Below, piece by piece: positions 10,855 to 23,799 of a stretch of 64,000 nucleotides of DNA (its first letter is position 1; every line of letters begins with the position of its first letter). The position numbers were made by a program, and so were the translations under genes. The notes below the pieces were generated by a model. It was given only the letters and a program-made list of their open reading frames with translations. It was not told where the DNA came from and made no database searches. The stretch covers positions 124,001 through 188,000 of the forward strand of contig WHUX01000057.1 of the NCBI GenBank assembly GCA_015179025.1, written 5' to 3'. This DNA comes from Terfezia claveryi (Eukaryota > Ascomycota > Pezizomycetes > Pezizales > Pezizaceae).

Positions 10855-13800
10855 CTAAACCTCAATGCTAAAATGGCTGATCTGGCTGAAGTAACTGCTG
10901 ACAGCCAGCTCTAAGACATAGGTATCAGCAAAAACGGATTGTCTGCACCAAAAATGTTAGTCACTGCTCCATCGCCTGTACTTAAAGTTGAGGATTACCC
11001 ATCGAAACCACCAATTACAAAAACTCGAGAATCATGCAACACAGCTCCGTGGTAGCCTCTCCCGGTTGGTGGCTGCCCATATACTTTCCGCTTGTCCCAT
11101 TGCATCGTAACTGCTCGGGGAATTAGCACTGTAATACCATCATCTGCAGAGTACCTACCTACCCAAATTCAATAACAGAACCTCACTGCTATACTCCACT
11201 CCATCATGGCCACCCACGACAAACAAATAACTCCCAACAATAGTGGCTGTATGGCTCAATCTTTGAAAGCTCACTTTCCCTCCGCCCACACTTGCCGGTG
11301 GAGGTGTAGCCCCAGTGGTAGGTGGCGCAGATGGTGGGTCCATAGGAACCAGTTTCCATACTTCCGTATCCACATCAAAAACCCACACGTCCCTGAAACA
11401 CTCTTGTCCATCACTCCCGCCATACACAATCAACTTCGATCCAACCATATTCGCTGTATGGTACCCTCTGGCCGTAGGCCTTTGTTGTTGGGGTGGAGAG
11501 CCGTCAAGAGTTGGCGAATTGGAAGCCATAGGGCCATTTTTACGAATTTTCGCAGACAGCGAGGTAGTTGATGTGTTTGCCAGAACGCGAGAGGCAGCAC
11601 TCCCAGAGCCAGATGATGGAGGGCATACACACTTCCAAAAGAGTTTACTGAAGTCACTGACATCCAGCCTCCATACATCGTCGAGAGCACGTTCTCCGTC
11701 GCCCCCACCGAATATGTATATCCCGTTCCGGTAAAAACAAGCGGTGTGGGCTCTTCGCTTGCTTGGCTGTTCACCGCTTGTGACAGGCTTGGTGTACCGA
11801 TTGGTGGTGGTATCAAAGATGTATACATCGTTATAGTACGTCGGACCGTCTCCGCCACCAAAGATCACAAGCTTCTTACCAACCGCTGTGGTTGTCATAG
11901 CACGGAGAGGTGGTGGAATATCACCATACACAGTTGGTTTCGACCAAGACATGGAGTCAGTATCAAATACATGCATATCGTTGTAGCATGCCCTATCACA
12001 ACCACCAAATACATAGATCGACGAACCAACCATCGTGCAAGTATGTGCTCTCAAAGCAAGCCGTTGCTGACCATGCTCTGGGGCCTTGTACCAGTACATC
12101 CCAGACGCTGGTGCTGGGGCCACCTTCGGCGCGGTGGTGGGGTCAGGGAATGGGGGCTGTGATGACCGCGGCATAGGGACTGAATTGGGATTCCTTATCT
12201 CCGGAGGTTGACCCTTCTGAAGTCGAGCTGATGCAGCGAGGGAGACCTTTGAGGAGTTTTTGTGGTCTTGAGCAGTCAAATACTTATGTTGAAGCTGGCC
12301 CTGCTGGCTAACTTGAGTCTGCTGTGTCGCCACCGTGGATGACGATTGGCCAGCATTGCCGTGGTTTGTTGGCATACACATCACTGGATTAGTATTGTTT
12401 GTGCCTGACGAAGAGTTCGAGTCGGAGCGAGCTATCGAAGACATCGCAGTTGTCGATATAGATCTGTTCTGTTGGGTGAGTTGTCCCGAGCTTGGAGCTT
12501 GGTTCACTGACGATAGTCGTGCTGCCTGCAAGGCTGTAGAACCGCAGATGTCACCAGGTATTTCTAGGTTTCGCCCCCCACTTGTTGCTGGTTTTGGGGT
12601 ATTGAGTGGCGCCGGAGATGGAGCTATCTCCTTCAACTGCTTTGGCGGAACGCTATTTGCTCTTGACTGCATATGCAGGGAAGACGACGAAGCGGATGTC
12701 ATTATTTTCCTCGACCGCACCGTCAATGTGGCAGTTGCCGGTGTCTGCAATTCCAGTGGGGGCGGTTGTCTGCGTGTTTGTAGCCTAGATTGACCATATT
12801 GCATTCCACCTTGCACGTGGCCCCTACCAAAACCAGAAATTGTTGAATCATCATCCATATCATCGTCGTCTGACGTTTGCCCCGAGGGAGGTGAGCGAAA
12901 TCCAGATGAAGGGGTAATTGCCCTCTGTTGATTTTTCAGGATTTTTAGATCTGCGTGTGTACTTTCGGGTGATAGGGGCTTCATGATCCTCTTTGAATCA
13001 GAAATTTTTCTCCGTAAACCAGCAAATGGACCTCCCAAGACCCCACTGACACTTGTAGGGCTACTCAACGTGGAGGCTCTTGACCTCTTCGAGTCAAAAT
13101 CACCTTCCCATTCCCCATCCTCGGAGATATCCTCAGGCACCTCCCGCACAGTTCGTCCACATGACATTCCACGATAGTGTGAATCTGTTGGACTATCCTC
13201 GTCCATAGATATGGTCCCTTCGCCAATTGACCTCATCATAAGCTCCCCCGGCATCCCACCTCCTCGCATACTCGGTCCAGCCGGAGCAATTGGCATTGTC
13301 GCAAATTTCATAGTTCCCGGCGGAGATGACCCAAATGGACCCACGGAGGATGTCGGTTCGGTTGCTTGAGTTGCACTCGTGGACCGACTTCGGGATCTTG
13401 CTCCTAGTCCACCTGTTGTACTTGGACGGGAGCCCGGCGGTGGCGCTGGTGACGAAATTGGTGCAGTTTGAGAAGGTGTCAAGGATGGTCTGCGTCTGTG
13501 TGAAGAAGAAACGAAAAGGTCAGTAATTGGTGTAAGAGGGAATGACAGACGTTTTCTTATGGGAGTGCTTGAATGTGGGGTTGGTGGAGGAGGCAGAAAC
13601 GGTGTTGCTGGGGGGGTGTCGACCAGGCTAGAATTAGAATGCACCATCAAATTGGCAGAAGTTGGGCTCCGGCAGTGTGATATTGCTGATGTTCCTAGCC
13701 TAGCTGAAATGCTTCCGGATGCAGTTGACTCGTGGCTCCCTGTTATCGAATTGTTTATGTTCCCGGCTGACGCAGTACTCCGTTCCTCCAAGGTGTTGTG

Positions 13801-13905
13801 GTAATTGAAGGAGCGAGCCCAGGTAATGTTATCTGCCTCTGGCGATGAGGCACTATAACTAGGGTACAACATGTTGCCAAACGTCTGTTTGCTTTTACCT
13901 GCCAT
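10855..13905 (-). CDS. Kelch-repeat beta-propeller protein
   Basis: Three exons (13905-11163, 11110-10999, 10942-10855), with introns of 52 and 56 bases carrying CTAAT and CTAAC branch sites, give 980 residues. The first 580 or so residues are Ser/Pro/Thr-rich and probably disordered. The C-terminal third has six kelch repeats, each with the GG pair and a downstream W or hydrophobic: IYVFGGCD, LVIFGGGD, IYIFGGGD, LIVYGGSD, LFVVGGHD and VFVIGGFDG. The last blade and a half is encoded by the two small exons, so the propeller is complete only after splicing. Fungal proteins of this design act as scaffolds in polarity or Ras/Rho signalling, but no specific role can be assigned here. The open frame continues 25 codons upstream of the chosen ATG, but only to a GTG, so the ATG at 13905 is preferred. 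Confidence 0.85.
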
Positions 13906-16900
13906 ATCCCTTTCCGATTTACAAGGTAACCACCACCCCTCCTCTAGTGTGACTAGATCTGGCGCAGTTCGCCAATGCACGGCTGCAATTGGTGAGCTTC
14001 TGGAACAATTCTAGAGAAGATATGTACTCGAGCAGACCGCTGTCGGATGCAGGCCAGCTGTCCCTGCGTAACCCCAGCAATTGCAACTCAATTGGTCGAA
14101 CGGCAACGGAGTGATTAGCAGCTGCCTGGAAGTTTCTTTCTGCGACTGCAGCAGTGAGGGGGAACAACCGTTGGAGGAGATGCAATAAAAGGGGTTTCTA
14201 TTTGTTTTATGGTGCCAGTAGTGCCAGTAGGGTGATTACGATACTTGAATTGTGCTTGTCGTTGTCGGGAACCCGAATGGATATCGCCAGCTTCGTGCTC
14301 GACATAAAAAAAGCGTAGCCCCTTCGTTAAGCCTCCTGGCAGGTGGGAAAAGGGTAACGACAGCTCCGTGGTAAGAGAATGACAGGGCAAGAGCAGTAGC
14401 GAAGAGAAAACGCAATAGAAATGCGAGACGAATTGGAGGGAAGAAGGACAGGATAAAAAGAGGGAAAGAACTGACCTCTTTGGGTTCCCAGGGGAAGTCG
14501 CTGAGGGCCCCCCATGGCCTGTCATCATTACTATTATGTATGTATCCTACCGGTTACTATCCAACCCACAGACAAATCCAATCAACCCCAAGCAACAGGC
14601 CAGCCAACCGGCAGCCAATCTATCCCGGCGAGGGGGGTATTTTTTTTTTAATTTTTTTTTTAATTTTTTTAATTTTTTTTTAAAAAATATTTCGCGTTTG
14701 CGTAGGGGCCGTGTGTTGCCAACCAGTAACGGCCACAAAGCTTCGAATTAAGCCACAAACCTCGCCCGTTTCGCCGCCTCGTATCCGTGTGGATATCTAT
14801 ATGTATCTCTGTATGTTTCTGTCGCCAGTGGTTTGGAGCTACCCAGGAGGCTTGAGACTGGCACTTGGACGTGGTAACTGGGTCGCCAGCAATTGTCGGG
14901 AAGGACCACCGGGTCCGAGCTAGGGCTACACCGCCGCAAGGGGCTATCGATAGGCCTGTCTGTATGGGCTGGTGCGAAACGAGTAAGGTGCCTGGGTGGC
15001 TGGTGCGTGGCCTTTCGTGATGTGATGTCCGTACGCGGACGACCGCAGCGGGTGGGATGCGGGTCGACAGTCCGTGTTATCCCGCTGGACTCGAAGACTC
15101 AGAAGAAGGGAGGTTCATACAGTTTTGAGATGGTGATATTGGTCAGGAGGTAGCTGATATGGCTGGGACGAGCTGGACTAAGATACGGGGAAGCACATAT
15201 TTCTAAGCATGGTTCGATTTCCAGTGTGCTACCTACCACCCAGCACTCTGGCAGGGACGAGAATAAAACCGTTAATTTCTACACGTACCATATGCCCCTC
15301 GGTATTGCCATCCAACTGCAACTTATACCTACCGTATGGGGTATAAATTAAGTAAGTATCTTACTTGTATATATCTCACACCAGCTGCGAGCACGGGTAG
15401 GTTAGTGCTTTGATATACGCTGGGCCATGATTGAGATTACTGCGAGTTTGAAACGCAAAGTCGCATGCAATAATCAACCTGAAACAAAACGATCCTGCAG
15501 CCTTTTTGGTAGTCTCGATCTTTCAGCTCCTCAACTGCGACCATCCCACAATGGACCACAAGATCAGTGTCACAACAAGCAACTCCTGCTCTCCCCAATT
15601 TGTGCGCATGAACCTATAGCACTGTACATATGACAGAAAATTGCTGTGCATGCACCTTGCACGTGTGGTTATTGAGAATAACCTTCCAAGTACTGTACAT
15701 CCGCTACGGAAGTTGCCGCTGTCAAATCTTAATCCTATGGCAGGTCCTTAGGCCTATGTCTAATTTCATCATCCGTAGGTAAGTATAATTTCCATGCTGG
15801 CCTCTCTGGAATCCCTTTGGCAGTAAATCGTGTGGGGTGAATGTTGGGGGCAAGTTTTTCAAAGTCAGGCTTCTGAAATTATCATATCCAACAGGCATAT
15901 TAATATACAAATTGCAGGATCTCATGATTCATATGCCCATATATACCCACATATATATCCCACATTGTACCTATACCAAAGTAGCTTCCTACCTCCTCAA
16001 AATGCAGCTGCAAAAATGTAGGAATAGGACACAGACCCTTCCCGGTCATTGACCCGATTGAAACCACCGCCGTTCTCAGAGCCTTATGCCCAGTGTTTCG
16101 GCATGGGTATACTGTAGGTGCTGGTGTAAACCAGCAGTGGATATGGACTGAGATTCAGGGGAAGTACCGAAACGAAGGAACAGGCCAAATTTCTGCAGGT
16201 AACTAGGTCCCGCTTTCAGCTTTAGAGGATCTTGATGTTTTTTGTTTTGCAAGGGTAGAGGGCAAATTTGATCCTCATGAATTTATTTAACGAAGAGATG
16301 TTGGAAATGTAGAGGAGCATTCATTAGATATGTACTTTGGTGCTGTCTATCTCATATTTCATTCACGATGTCATCCCATGGTCACGAGCATCATGTTCAC
16401 GCCAAAGAAGGAATAATCCTAATGCAACCCTAATTATCAAATTTTTCTGGCATCATTATCAGATTCTTCATTTTAAGCGATCGAGAACTTTCGCCTGGAT
16501 CGGACCTTTCTTAAAAGTCCCGAGTTCTCATCATGCCTGAAGATCCAGAGACAGAAGAGGCATTACTATGGGTCTATGTATAACAGCAATACACTCAATA
16601 CAACTCAATACACCTGCATCCACAACAGAAACAGCCATAGTCTGGTGGGGAAATACTCGCAGCAGGCTGGACTGTGAGGGTGATTTAGATCATGGCCAGA
16701 TGGGCAATCTCGCAGGACCTTTCGTCCCATGATATGTTACCTTCCGGACGCACTGAGCCTTCAGACACCAGTACGTGTGACTGTGCTAGGCTCTCACACG
16801 GCCTCCTAATACCTACTTAAGTTACCTGCTCGCTGCTGACCGTACCCTACCTCGGATATCACTTATATCACTTATATCAATTATATCACTGGCGAAAAAC

Positions 16901-17368
16901 GAAGAGCAATTTGCAGTTCACTGGTTGCTTGTTATGCTAGCTGCGCGTGCGGGAGTCTTGGCGGCATCACCATTTTTTGTTGCAACATATTTGGCTTCTT
17001 TGCAACTTCGCCAAAAGGATCATAGGCCACATCTGATAGCTGTCCCTCGACTCAACCTCCGCCACGAATTTATCTACACCACCACCAGAATCGTCACATA
17101 CTTTCTGGGCAGAATACAAGCCGTAGCATATATATTCGATTCTACATCTACAACTAGCCTCTGCTTCACCCTAAGATAACCTTTCGGCTACTCAGCGGCC
17201 TTATTTTCCCCCTGGGATTGCCGAGTCGCTTCACCCCTGCACCTCCAAAGTGGGCACTGTCCACATTCAAGCTTTAATTGAACCCCACCACTTCATCTGA
17301 AGCAATATCTTAGGCTTCCTTCTCATCCCACGCATCGTTCCCCACAGTACTAGAGAATCGACGGTAGG
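13906..17368. other. Long intergenic region between kelch and SEY1 genes
   Basis: The two genes diverge, so both promoters lie here. Visible elements are a T/A homopolymer cluster at about 14640-14690, short ATCACTTAT-type direct repeats at about 16857-16891, and CT-rich sequence near 17170-17360 just before the SEY1 start. No coding region, RNA gene or transposon is supported. Confidence 0.5.
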
Positions 17369-20287
17369 ATGTCCACGAATGGAGGCCTCCAGCCGGGGGA
17401 TTTCGGTGACATGGTTATGAGCCCTTCGGGGACACTTCGGAGACGACCCATAGGGTCGACCGGGAGCCGCGCAGAAAAGGAAGACGACTACGAGTCCGGG
17501 ATACAAGTGATTGATGAGAATAAGGAATTCACGTGAGTGACCCCTAATTGTTGTGTAAACAAACGTTCCCCTATGCCTGTTTTACCCGAGCTGAACAACC
17601 TCATCATATCATTCCAATTGCCCCATACGGTACTAGATTAGCTGATGGATGATGTAGACCCAATATGTCCAAGTTCTTGTCGATCCAGGGCCTGCTTGCG
17701 GCTGGTTTTAATTACCATCTTGTTGCTGTCTTTGGCTCACAGTCGACCGGAAAGTCGACCCTACTCAATCACCTCTTTGGTACAAGCTTCACTGTCATGA
17801 ATGAGAAAGCGAGGAAACAAACGACGAAAGGAATCTGGATGAGCCGAGCCGAAGGGGAAGATGGGTCAGCCTCGAATATCCTCGTAATGGATGTCGAGGG
17901 AACAGACGGAAGAGAAAGGGGAGAGGACCAGGACTTTGAGCGCAAGAGTGCATTGTTTGCATTGGCTACTAGTGAGGTTATGGTAGGTTGAGATTCAATA
18001 TTAGCATGGATGGAAACCGCTAATAAGTGACGTTACTCCATAGATTGTGAACATATGGGAGCACCAAGTCGGCCTATATCAAGGTGCCAATATGGGTCTT
18101 CTCAAAACTGTTTTTGAGGTCAATCTTCAGTTATTCCAAAAAAACCAGACGTTGGTCCCCTGGCCACCCACCATACCCAGAATGTGGATGCTAACAGTAC
18201 GCCAGAACATCCCAACGCTCACTGCTCTTCTTCGTGATCCGTGATCATGTGGGCCACACCCCAATAAAATCCCTTGCAGAACTCCTCCTAGCAGATCTTG
18301 ACCGCATCTGGTCATCTTTGACTAAACCCGCGGGACTCGAGAATTCCCAGATTTCGGATTTCTTTGACTTTGAGTTCGCTGCACTACCGCACAAGATCCT
18401 CCAGGCGGAGAAGTTTGAAGAGGAGACCAAGATCCTCCGAAAACGGTTTAGGGAGGTTGGCAGTGAGGAGGAGCTCGTTTCTGGCAACTCCAGCATCAAG
18501 AGTGGGACTGGGCCTCTGGGAAATGACGGCGCAGTTTTCTTGCCAGCATATCACAGGCGTATCCCCGCGGACGGGTTCCCGATGTATGCGGAAGGCATCT
18601 GGTCGCAGATTATTACAAATAAGGATTTGGATTTGCCGACACAGCAGGAATTGCTTGCACAGTACCGTTGCGATGAGATTTCAAATATTTGCATGCAAAA
18701 GTTCGATATGCAAATGGCTCCATTTGAAGAATCATCAAGAGCCGGGAAGGGTGTGTTAAGTGGCCTGGGTCCCGTGATGAAGTCAGCCAGGAAGGAATGT
18801 CTTTCGGAGTTCGAGGAGAGTGCAGGGAGATATTATAAGCCAGTTTTCAAGAGGAAGCGGGAGGAGCTTATTGTGAAAATTGATGGCAGGCTCAAGGCGC
18901 TTGTGGTGTTACAACTCTCGGAATTGCATAAACGTGCCGTGAAGGACTTTGAGGACGAGGTCGTTCAGGTGCTTAAGCTTGGCAAGGGTTTGGCGAACGG
19001 GTCTGCGGACGGTTCCGTAAGCTATGACTTTAAGACAATAGTGGATACTGCCCGTGATACTGCGTTGAGTGCGTTCACGCATGAGGCGGAGGAGGTCGTA
19101 CTCGCTCCAGAGGAAAACAGTAGCTGGGCTGGATACGAGACTGAGGAGTTAAATGCAGTGAAGAAAGATATGGATGTTGTTGCTGCCCGCTTACGGGTAG
19201 AAGAGATGAAGCGTTTGGTTACCAGGTTGGAGCGAACCCTCAAACTAAAACTCGGGGAAGGAATTGCGCTGGAGTTCTCTAAAATGGCTATGAAGGATAG
19301 CGACCTCGGAGATGGCAAGGGATTGTGGGATGGCATCTGGAAAATTTTCCAAAAGGAAATAACAGAAGGTGTCAAAGTCTTCAAGAAGAAGGCAGATGGC
19401 TTTAATGCAGGGGAAGAAGAGATTAAGGTTGGCATATGGAGGCTCAAAAGGCGGGGATGGAGTATCCTGAAAACCAAGGTCGACGAGGAAGTTGGGGGGG
19501 GCAATTTATTACTAAAGCTTCGAGAAAAGTATATTACCCTGGCTTCATGCCGTGTCGCGCTCTGTATACTAATGGTTATTATAGCTTCGAGGATCGCTTC
19601 CGCTACGACGAGGCTGGCGTGCCACGGGTTTGGAAGCCCAGTGACGACATCGAATCCTACTACACGCGCGCTCGCGAGGCCACGGTCAAGCTTATCCCCC
19701 TCGTGTCCGAAATTAAGCTTACCTCAACCTCCGCCCCACCGCCACTTGCCGATTTCATCGGTCCTGTCCCCGCGGACGCTCACCTCAACGGTGATGATGA
19801 CGCCGCTGCTCCGTTTCCCTCTACAGAGGAATTTCTAATTCTTAGCGAGGCGAAACAAGTTGAGCTCACTACCCGGTTTAAACGAACGGCCGACGCATTG
19901 TACGTCGAAGCGAAACGCTCTACTATCTCAAGTGTCGCCAGTATTCCAGTGTATTTCTATTTCTTATTACTGGCGCTCGGTTGGAACGAGATCTGGGCCG
20001 TGTTGAGGAGCCCGGTTTATTTCATCTTTTTGCTGATTTTGGGGGCACTGGGGTATGTGATTTATGCGCTTAATCTAGCAGGGCCGATGTTAAGGGTGGG
20101 GAATGCGATGATGACGCAGGGGGTGGAGATTGCGAGGGAAAAGTTGAGAGAATTTGTGGACGTTCCTGGTGCTGCGAAGGGAAAGGTCGCGGTAGACGCG
20201 GGAGAGGAGGTTGGGATGATGAGTTTGGATAGGAAAGGGAGGACAAAGGTTGAGGAGGACAAGCCGAAGGAGGATCAGGACTGGTAA
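17369..20287 (+). CDS. SEY1: ER membrane fusion GTPase Sey1 (atlastin/RHD3-like)
   Basis: A dynamin-like GTPase that drives homotypic fusion of ER tubules. Five exons (17369-17532, 17658-17982, 18044-18150, 18206-19528, 19585-20287) give 873 residues, close to the family length, and all joins keep phase. The GTPase domain shows the P-loop [18 protein letters not shown], switch region [10 protein letters not shown]3 DVEGTDG and G4 region FFVIRDH. The G4 region is recovered only by splicing 18150 to 18206 (GTTGGT donor, GCTAAC branch). A three-helix-bundle middle region follows. Near the C-terminus two adjacent hydrophobic segments ([12 protein letters not shown] and [19 protein letters not shown]) form the expected membrane hairpin, followed by a short charged cytosolic tail. 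Confidence 0.95.
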
Positions 20288-21983
20288 GGGATTTTGCTTT
20301 CCGGGTATATATTTGTGAGGGACGGTTTGGATCTAGATTTGACCATATTTGCTGGGGTTTTGTCTGAGCTGGGCTGAGAAGGGAGGTGGAGTGCTGGGCT
20401 GGGCTATGGTTGATGGATCCATCATAATCGATGTAATGTCCTGTGTCTTATATCTAATGTTGTTTGTATGCTAGCCAGAAGTTGTGATCCGCCGTATTAG
20501 ACTCATGCTCTGTAGGTGCCAAGGGTGAATTTTTACGTGGGTAGTCAGTGGCCTGTCAAAGTATGATTGGACTTTTCGATCTAGACGAGTCAGCATGATC
20601 TGCTCGATGGACGGCGATGGGTTGATTGGAGGATCTGATATAATCTTGTGGACGGGAATATAAATCACAGAAAGTGTCTGTCGATCTGTAGCATGCACAA
20701 TCGAATACCATAATCCCCTGGTCGACTTTTCGCCTATGAGGTGTCGATCCTTTCCACATTCGCTCAATTAACCAGACTATGATGATTTAGTCGGGTTTTG
20801 CAGAGATGTGATGATCGCAGTTGCAATATGTAATGTATATGGAGGCAATTCCCTCTGCGAATAGAGCGTTTCAAGGAGAACTCCGGAGGCGAAGGGATTG
20901 GTGGGGCTGTTTGGTAGGTTTTCAAGCGCTTTTGCTTGATTCACCTCGGATTCAGTCGAATATGTACTCTACATACTCTGCTATAGCTGCTCATTTGTAT
21001 ATCCCTATATATTCCCGACAGTTACTTCCATGAGTCTCGCTGAACTCACTTTACCGGCCGCTCGACGCCGCCGCCAGTCTAATCAACCCCAATGCCAAAC
21101 ATTATCTTCATCCCAACTCCTGACCTCACCAGCCTCGCCGCGCATGGCTCCCTTGCAGAGGAATTTTTGAAAAGATGAAGCTAAATACTCGATGTTTTGT
21201 TTATGAGTGCATGGTACTTGGACCTTGAAGGGTAGAGATGAAGAAGTAAAGAAGGGGCTTGATAGATCAACCATTTACGGGAGGATGAGATTACTTGTTA
21301 ATCTCTTGCTTCCGAGTTCAGAGGTGCTGCTAGGGAGAGAGAGGAGAAGGGGAGGTTTTAAGCCAAGCGTGTTATCGATACTCGGCGCCGGAAGGGCAGG
21401 GCGCAGAGGCATCGAGGAGGTGAGGAGGTTAATAGATGTGGGAAATCTCGACTTGGCTAAACCCGGTACCGACTAGTTGCGAGGAGGTTGTTGTCCTTGA
21501 ACAACTGTCTCTTCCGTGAGCAAAAGGGTCTGGAGTGTGTTTAAGCCTGTCGTAGGGATGGTGTAGTCTGGTTGCATAGTGGAGTGGGGGACCTTGATTT
21601 TTGCAACGGTAAGATGGAGAGGGGGAATGAGTTTAGGAAGGAGAAGTTTGCGGGATGTAAGAGCCGGGGCGGGTGGGATAAAGGGAGGGCGAATTTGAGG
21701 CAGGGGGTGGTTGGGACAGGTTATGGGGGGGTGAAGTCTGGGCAAAAGCAGTCGGTGGGGATACTGGGAATTGAGATAATATTTTATGCCGATAGCTGGC
21801 GATTTAGCTTATTCTTCTATGGCTTTACTCCCGCTGCGTCGTGCCCGCTGCGTCGTGCAGGAGAGCAGATACCCACTATGCAGTTTCTATTACCCTGAGC
21901 TTGACTTTTATTCCTTTCTTGGTGATATTGTATGGGTAATTGCAAGCTGAGTCTTGTCATGCAGGCAGTACCGGTACAGTCTA
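20288..21983. other. Intergenic region downstream of SEY1
   Basis: 3' flank of SEY1 followed by sequence with no recognisable gene. Short open frames on both strands have no motifs, and the G-rich stretch at 21600-21750 is low in complexity. Confidence 0.5.
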
Positions 21984-22362
21984 CCCTTGCTATAACGGAC
22001 GGCGGAAATCCAGGGCTTTCTGTCCGGTATAGCGGTATAGAAAATGGCGCTAGCCCTCAGACAGGGGCTGACCAGTCACGTGGGTTCTGAGAACTCCCAT
22101 TTTGTCCTCCAATAAGGGTATTTCGAGTCACATTAAGCCTAACAGAGTAGATTATTCAGCAACCAGACCTGCCTCGTCCGGTATAGCGAGGGAGAAATGT
22201 ATGGGGACAGGGATAAGAAGACCCCTCTATCACTCTGTCCGGTCCGGTATTGTATGGCCGTCCGGTATAGCGAGAGGCAATTTGCTGGTAAGAATTCCGG
22301 AAGCCTCTGGTCCGTCCGGTATAACAAGGAATCCGCTATAGCGAGGTCCGGTATAGCAAGGT
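21984..22362. mobile_element. TA-flanked element with internal GTCCGGTATAGC repeats
   Basis: Ends are imperfect 17-base inverted repeats of the form CCTTGCTATA(A/C)CGGAC, each next to TA (21982-21983 and 22363-22364), suggesting a Tc1/mariner/pogo-type non-autonomous element of 379 bases. The terminal motif recurs several times inside as tccggtatagc or tccggtataac in both orientations. No open reading frame of note. Confidence 0.55.
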
Positions 22363-23085
22363 TAGACTGATGCCTACACCGTCGGACGGAGCCGGCCGGA
22401 CGGACTGTGACGGCGAAGGGCACTATGACCCGTAGGTACACTCCATTTGAAGAAAACTGTCCACTCAATTTCGTCCTAGATCGTGCTGCGAAATTTTCTC
22501 TCCGGCGAATGAGAGTGAAGGTGTCCGTCCACGGCTCTAGGCTACATGGGGTTTAATTGAGTAAGGCCGGCCATTGCCACGAGCGAGCTCCAATTGCATT
22601 TACAAAGTGATGTTATGCATAAGATGATGGCCGATCAACCTCTCCAGTACATTTTTTATTTTTATTTTTGAATTCTTATTTCCTTTTTGTTGCTGCTGGC
22701 TGGCCCTTGCATGCGGTCATGTTGACAAAAACAAATCGATCTTCTTTTTTTTTCTTACCTCTGCGCAGCAAAAGCAGCGAAAACTGACGTGATGTCTAAG
22801 CTTGCCCTTCGTCCTTGCGTAACAATTACCCATCCTGAGAATTTAACGTATAAGCTTCCCACTCAACTCCCTTCGTCCTGACGTTCATCGTTGAAATTCA
22901 TTCCAGGCCTTCCTAAATATCCGCCCCTTCTCCCCGCATCAGACGTTTGCTTGCTTCGGAGATAGCAGGGGATTGCTCTCATTACCGGCGACAAAGTACC
23001 CACCCACCCACCCACATTGCTAATCACCTACGTCTAACCTCCAAACCACAGCCCAGCAGCACCTCCCCAACAGTAACTGGCAACA
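22363..23085. promoter_or_regulatory. Upstream region of RCF2
   Basis: About 720 bases leading to the RCF2 start. The proximal 150 bases are pyrimidine-rich on the plus strand, with a CCCACCCACCCA run near 23000, as in many fungal housekeeping promoters. The start codon context is CAACAATGA. No TATA element is evident. Confidence 0.35.
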
Positions 23086-23799
23086 ATGAAGATCCTCACA
23101 AAAGATGAAGAAGATGCCCACTACCGCCATACGGTCAAATGGGGCACCATCGGAGGTCTCGTCGGCCTCGGGCTAGGACTCGGTTCCGTCTACATCCTCC
23201 GCCGCAGATCACCCTTCTTCCGCAGCCTCACTCTCCCCTTCCAAGCCTTCTATGTCACCTCCGTCGGCACCTTCGCTGCCATCATCGAAGCGGACCGTGC
23301 GTCCCGTTCATTCGAAATTCAACGGCATGCTGAGGTCTCAGAATATATTGATGAAACTGCGCGTCTCCTCGCACTCGCACGTCAGAACCGAACAGAGAAG
23401 GAAAAGATCTTTGATTGGCTCCGAGAACATAGATACCCTATTGTGACGGCATCGTGGCTGGCGTCGATGGGTGTCTCTTTGGGGTTGGTCAGCAGGAATA
23501 AGTACTTGACTAAGACACAGAAGTTGGTCCAGGCGAGAGTTTACGCCCAGGGGTTGACGCTGTTGGTGTTGGTGGCTACGGCGGCCTTTGAGGTTAGTGA
23601 TGCAAAGAGTGGCAAGGGAAGATGGGAGACAATTAGGGTTAGGGATGAGAATACAGGGGAGATGGTGGAGAAGAAGATTGAGTTACATAAGGAGCAGTAT
23701 GAGGGAGAGGATCTGTGGAAGGATATGATGGCTGCAGAGGAGAGAAGGTTGAAGAGGGAGAAGGAGGAGAGGGCAAGGAGAGCGCAGGCGCAAGCTTAG
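23086..23799 (+). CDS. RCF2: Respiratory supercomplex factor 2 (HIG1 domain)
   Basis: An inner mitochondrial membrane protein that associates with complex IV and III-IV supercomplexes. A single exon of 237 residues, close to yeast Rcf2 (224). The start MKILTKDEEDAHYRHTVKWG is the conserved fungal N-terminus, followed by a hydrophobic segment (GGLVGLGLGLGSVYIL) and a second (FQAFYVTSVGTFAAII). The HIG1 domain covers about residues 120-185, with the signature KTQKLVQARVYAQGLT. A basic, Glu/Arg-rich helical tail ends the protein. No intron and no damage. Confidence 0.93.
   Translation: MKILTKDEEDAHYRHTVKWGTIGGLVGLGLGLGSVYILRRRSPFFRSLTLPFQAFYVTSVGTFAAIIEADRASRSFEIQRHAEVSEYIDETARLLALARQNRTEKEKIFDWLREHRYPIVTASWLASMGVSLGLVSRNKYLTKTQKLVQARVYAQGLTLLVLVATAAFEVSDAKSGKGRWETIRVRDENTGEMVEKKIELHKEQYEGEDLWKDMMAAEERRLKREKEERARRAQAQA

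Noticed and set aside
13906..13980. Upstream extension of the kelch protein by 25 codons
   Set aside because: The extension begins at GTG, not ATG. The first in-frame ATG is at 13905.
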